Below are positions 61,983-64,000 of a stretch of DNA of 64,000 bases, one piece after another; positions within the stretch are counted from its first letter, which is position 1; every line of letters starts with the position of its first letter. The notes below the pieces were generated by a model, which had not been told where the DNA came from, did not search any database, and saw only the letters and a list, made by a program, of their open reading frames with translations. A program made the position numbers and the translations under genes. Source of the DNA: Terriglobia bacterium (lineage in GTDB: Bacteria > Acidobacteriota > Terriglobia > Terriglobales > Acidobacteriaceae). Location: NCBI GenBank assembly GCA_021324365.1, contig JAJPJE010000049.1:1-64000 (forward strand), read 5' to 3'.

Positions 61983-63239
61983 ATGACCTCGACTCCTTTC
62001 AAACCCGACTTGGATTCCCTCCGAATTACATCGGAGAAGCGAAAATCCCGGCGCTCAGGAAAGCGCTGGATCTGGGTTGTCGTTGCTATCTTGCTAACAG
62101 CGTTAGTAACCGTTGCGGCGTGGGGATATCTTAACCAGAAAGCAGAAGTTGAGGTCGTCACGGCGGCCAAGCCTTCGACCGCCCCTGCCGGGGTTCTTAA
62201 TGCCAGCGGCTACATCACCCCGCGACGCCGCGCTACCATCGCCGCGAAGATTACTGGCCGCGTCACTGGCGTGTTTTTTGACGAAGGTACTCGTGTCAGC
62301 GAGGGCCAGTTGTTGGCGACGCTCGATGACTCCGACGCGCGCCGTGCACTCGATGCTGCCAAAGCGGATCGCGATACCTCGGTCGCCGCGATAGCCGATT
62401 ACCAGGTCCAACTCAAAAATGCGGAAATCGAACTCCATCGCGCTCAGGAACTGCGTAATGCCGGGGTCGATTCCCAGCAAGTTCTTGATTCGGCCCGGAT
62501 GACCGCCGACAGCTTGCGTGCCAAGATCGCCCTGGCCAAGCAGCAGGTGGTCGCAGCCGATGCCCGGATTGAAGAAGAACAGCAGGCAGTGATGAATTGC
62601 CGTATCACGGCTCCGTTCGCTGGTATCGCAGTGTCCAAAGATGCCCAAATCGGCGAAATGGTTTCTCCCGTTTCGGCCGGAGGCGGCTTCACGCGCACTG
62701 GTATTGCCACGCTGGTAGATCTGCATTCGAACGAAATTGAAGTCGACGTGAGCGAGTCCTACATTGCCAGGGTTAGTCCTAATCAGCCTGTGAATGCCGT
62801 TCTTGATGCCTACCCGGACTGGGTCATTCCTGCGAAAGTGCGAACTGTGATTCCTACAGCCGATCGTCAGAAAGCCACGGTCAAGGTGCGCATCTCCTTT
62901 ACTGAGCCCGATCATGTCCATCTTTTTGATCCGGCGCGCGATCCGCGGATTCTGCCCGACATGGGGGTAAAAGTTACCTTCCTTGAGACCGCTAATAAAC
63001 AGAAGCAAGAGAAACTGCATGCAGTAGCAACAGTTCCTCAGAGTGCGGTGCATGGCTCCAACGATTCAAAGTTCGTCTTTGCCGTAAAAGATGGCGTGCT
63101 GGAGCGGCGTGCGGTTACTGTTGGCGACGCGCGCGGTTCCGACGTCGACATACTCGCGGGCATTCAGCCTGATACGGCTGTGGTGGTAAAAGGTCCTGAC
63201 ACTCTTCACGACGGTCAGGCAGTTCGAGTCAAGCAATAG
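61983..63239 (+). CDS. Efflux periplasmic adaptor subunit (MacA/HlyD type)
   Basis: A 418-residue membrane-fusion protein. One N-terminal membrane helix (IWVVVAILLTALVTVAAWGYL, about 30-50) is followed by the split biotinyl-lipoyl-like domain (SGYITPRRRATIAAKITGRVTGVFFDEGTRVSEGQLLATLDD), an alpha-helical hairpin (about 120-205), the second lipoyl half (CRITAPFAGIAVSKDAQIGEMV) and beta-barrel/membrane-proximal domains. It bridges an inner-membrane transporter to an outer-membrane channel. It is followed by an ABC ATPase and a permease start, so it belongs to a MacAB-like efflux system. Confidence 0.9.
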   Translation: MTSTPFKPDLDSLRITSEKRKSRRSGKRWIWVVVAILLTALVTVAAWGYLNQKAEVEVVTAAKPSTAPAGVLNASGYITPRRRATIAAKITGRVTGVFFDEGTRVSEGQLLATLDDSDARRALDAAKADRDTSVAAIADYQVQLKNAEIELHRAQELRNAGVDSQQVLDSARMTADSLRAKIALAKQQVVAADARIEEEQQAVMNCRITAPFAGIAVSKDAQIGEMVSPVSAGGGFTRTGIATLVDLHSNEIEVDVSESYIARVSPNQPVNAVLDAYPDWVIPAKVRTVIPTADRQKATVKVRISFTEPDHVHLFDPARDPRILPDMGVKVTFLETANKQKQEKLHAVATVPQSAVHGSNDSKFVFAVKDGVLERRAVTVGDARGSDVDILAGIQPDTAVVVKGPDTLHDGQAVRVKQ

Positions 63240-63247
63240 GAGCATCC

Positions 63248-63985
63248 ATGGTCAAAGTAGACGGCAGTGGCAAGTCGAGCCTTATCCAGGTACGCGATCT
63301 CGATAAAACGTATCGCCGGGCAGAAGAAGACATTGAGGTGCTCCATGGACTGAATCTCGATGTTGATAAGGGCGAATTCGTCGCTTTTATGGGTCCCAGC
63401 GGCTCCGGAAAAACCACTCTGCTGAATCTGCTCGGCGGCCTTGACGTTCCCACCCGCGGCAGTATCACAGTGGCCGGCGACGAGATCACGCATATGTCCG
63501 GCGGAAAATTGACGGAGTGGCGCGCGCGTCACGTCGGGTTCATATTTCAGATCTACAATCTGATTCCCGTTCTCAACGCCTTCAAGAACGTCGAGCTTCC
63601 GCTGTTGCTTACGAATTTATCGAAGGCAGAGCGGCGCCAGCACGTTGAGACTGCACTTGCGGTAGTTGGTCTTGCCGACCGCATGAACCATTTTCCACGC
63701 CAGCTCTCCGGAGGACAGGAGCAACGTGTGGCAATCGCGCGTGCCATCGTTGCCGACCCGACCTTTCTGTTGTGCGACGAGCCCACTGGCGATCTTGACC
63801 GCAAGCGGGCCGACGAGATCATGAACCTCATGGAAGAGCTTGTGTCCAAATACCATAAGACCATCCTCATGGTTACTCATGATCCCTTGGTCGCCTCACG
63901 CGCTCACACCACTCTTCATCTCGATAAGGGTTATCTCGTAGAAGGGCAGAAAAATCCGCAGACTACGGTAGCGGGAGGCATGTGA
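63248..63985 (+). CDS. ABC transporter ATP-binding protein (MacB/LolD type)
   Basis: A 245-residue ABC ATPase: Walker [11 protein letters not shown]-loop [22 protein letters not shown], signature [15 protein letters not shown], Walker [13 protein letters not shown] and H-loop MVTHDP. The sequence around the Q-loop is typical of the LolD/MacB subgroup. It powers the adjoining permease and is 8 bp downstream of the adaptor gene. Its stop overlaps the next ATG (TGATG). Confidence 0.92.
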   Translation: MVKVDGSGKSSLIQVRDLDKTYRRAEEDIEVLHGLNLDVDKGEFVAFMGPSGSGKTTLLNLLGGLDVPTRGSITVAGDEITHMSGGKLTEWRARHVGFIFQIYNLIPVLNAFKNVELPLLLTNLSKAERRQHVETALAVVGLADRMNHFPRQLSGGQEQRVAIARAIVADPTFLLCDEPTGDLDRKRADEIMNLMEELVSKYHKTILMVTHDPLVASRAHTTLHLDKGYLVEGQKNPQTTVAGGM

Positions 63986-64000
63986 TGAAATTCGGAAGCC
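63985..64000 (+). CDS. Start of a downstream gene, probably the ABC permease (partial)
   Basis: Only the first five codons (MKFGS) are present before the window ends. The ATG overlaps the ATPase stop codon by one base. Position after adaptor and ATPase suggests a MacB-type permease, but the sequence itself cannot confirm this. Confidence 0.5.

Noticed and set aside
61774-61986. Small plus-strand frame before the efflux adaptor
   Set aside because: No ribosome site, no recognisable sequence, and its end overlaps the adaptor start.

Overview
The window looks like a chromosomal segment of an Acidobacteriota bacterium (Koribacter/Terriglobia-like). The case rests on three secreted von Willebrand factor A-related proteins of the type expanded in that phylum, moderately high GC, an imuA-imuB-dnaE2 mutasome, a fused branched-chain/pyruvate-type E1 enzyme and several multihaem cytochromes. 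This is an inference from gene content; no rRNA or other taxonomic marker is present. I found no tRNA, rRNA, CRISPR array, insertion sequence or prophage.

Layout. 0-4.6 kb: reverse transsulfuration pair, then two tandem VWFA-related secreted proteins. 4.7-9.1 kb: DUF1015 protein, cell-wall amidase, GerMN protein, RNase PH. 9.3-17.9 kb: class II fructose-bisphosphate aldolase divergent from a LacD-type aldolase, DNA polymerase IV, HdeD-like membrane protein, trehalose-forming TreZ, a short-chain dehydrogenase, DapA. 18-24 kb: a third VWFA-related protein, a PIG-L deacetylase/GT4 glycosyltransferase pair, DapD, a dicarboxylate symporter. 24.1-25.0 kb: UdgX-type uracil-DNA glycosylase and a 59-residue protein. 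25.1-34.0 kb: a nitric-oxide/anaerobic-respiration island, all on the minus strand: exported Cys-rich protein, small exported Cys/Met/His protein, quinol NO reductase, Ric di-iron repair protein, Crp/Fnr regulator, YwiC-like membrane protein, AhbD/NirJ-like radical SAM enzyme and a seven-haem NapC-like cytochrome. 34.2-45.9 kb: methyltransferase, DoxX, fused E1, Gph, HD-GYP, tandem XerD/XerC, ABM monooxygenase, DUF72, stand-alone LigD polymerase domain, a nucleotidyltransferase-metallophosphoesterase pair. 45.9-57 kb: receiver protein, two M16 peptidase-family proteins (one catalytic, one not), imuA-imuB-dnaE2, S41 peptidase. 57.3-60.7 kb: a quinol:cytochrome c oxidoreductase operon (cytochrome c, Rieske, cytochrome b, nine-haem cytochrome). 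60.8-64 kb: a papain-like lipoprotein, then a MacAB-type efflux system running off the end.

The clearest hidden structure is regulatory. A 14-bp palindrome of the form RTGAY-N4-RTCAC lies in front of five transcription units of the NO island and again in front of the bc-complex operon. Two of the sites sit at identical distance from their genes, with a matching -10-like hexamer at identical spacing. The recognition helix of the island's own Crp/Fnr protein has the residues expected to read a GTGA half-site. This ties NO detoxification, an exported Cys-rich protein, multihaem cytochromes and the bc complex into one candidate regulon.

A second unexpected feature is a set of intergenic arrays of degenerate 7-8 bp repeats. 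Two of them (upstream of rph, and between dinB and the HdeD gene) share one architecture, a left array and an inverted right array around a unique core, although their sequences are unrelated.
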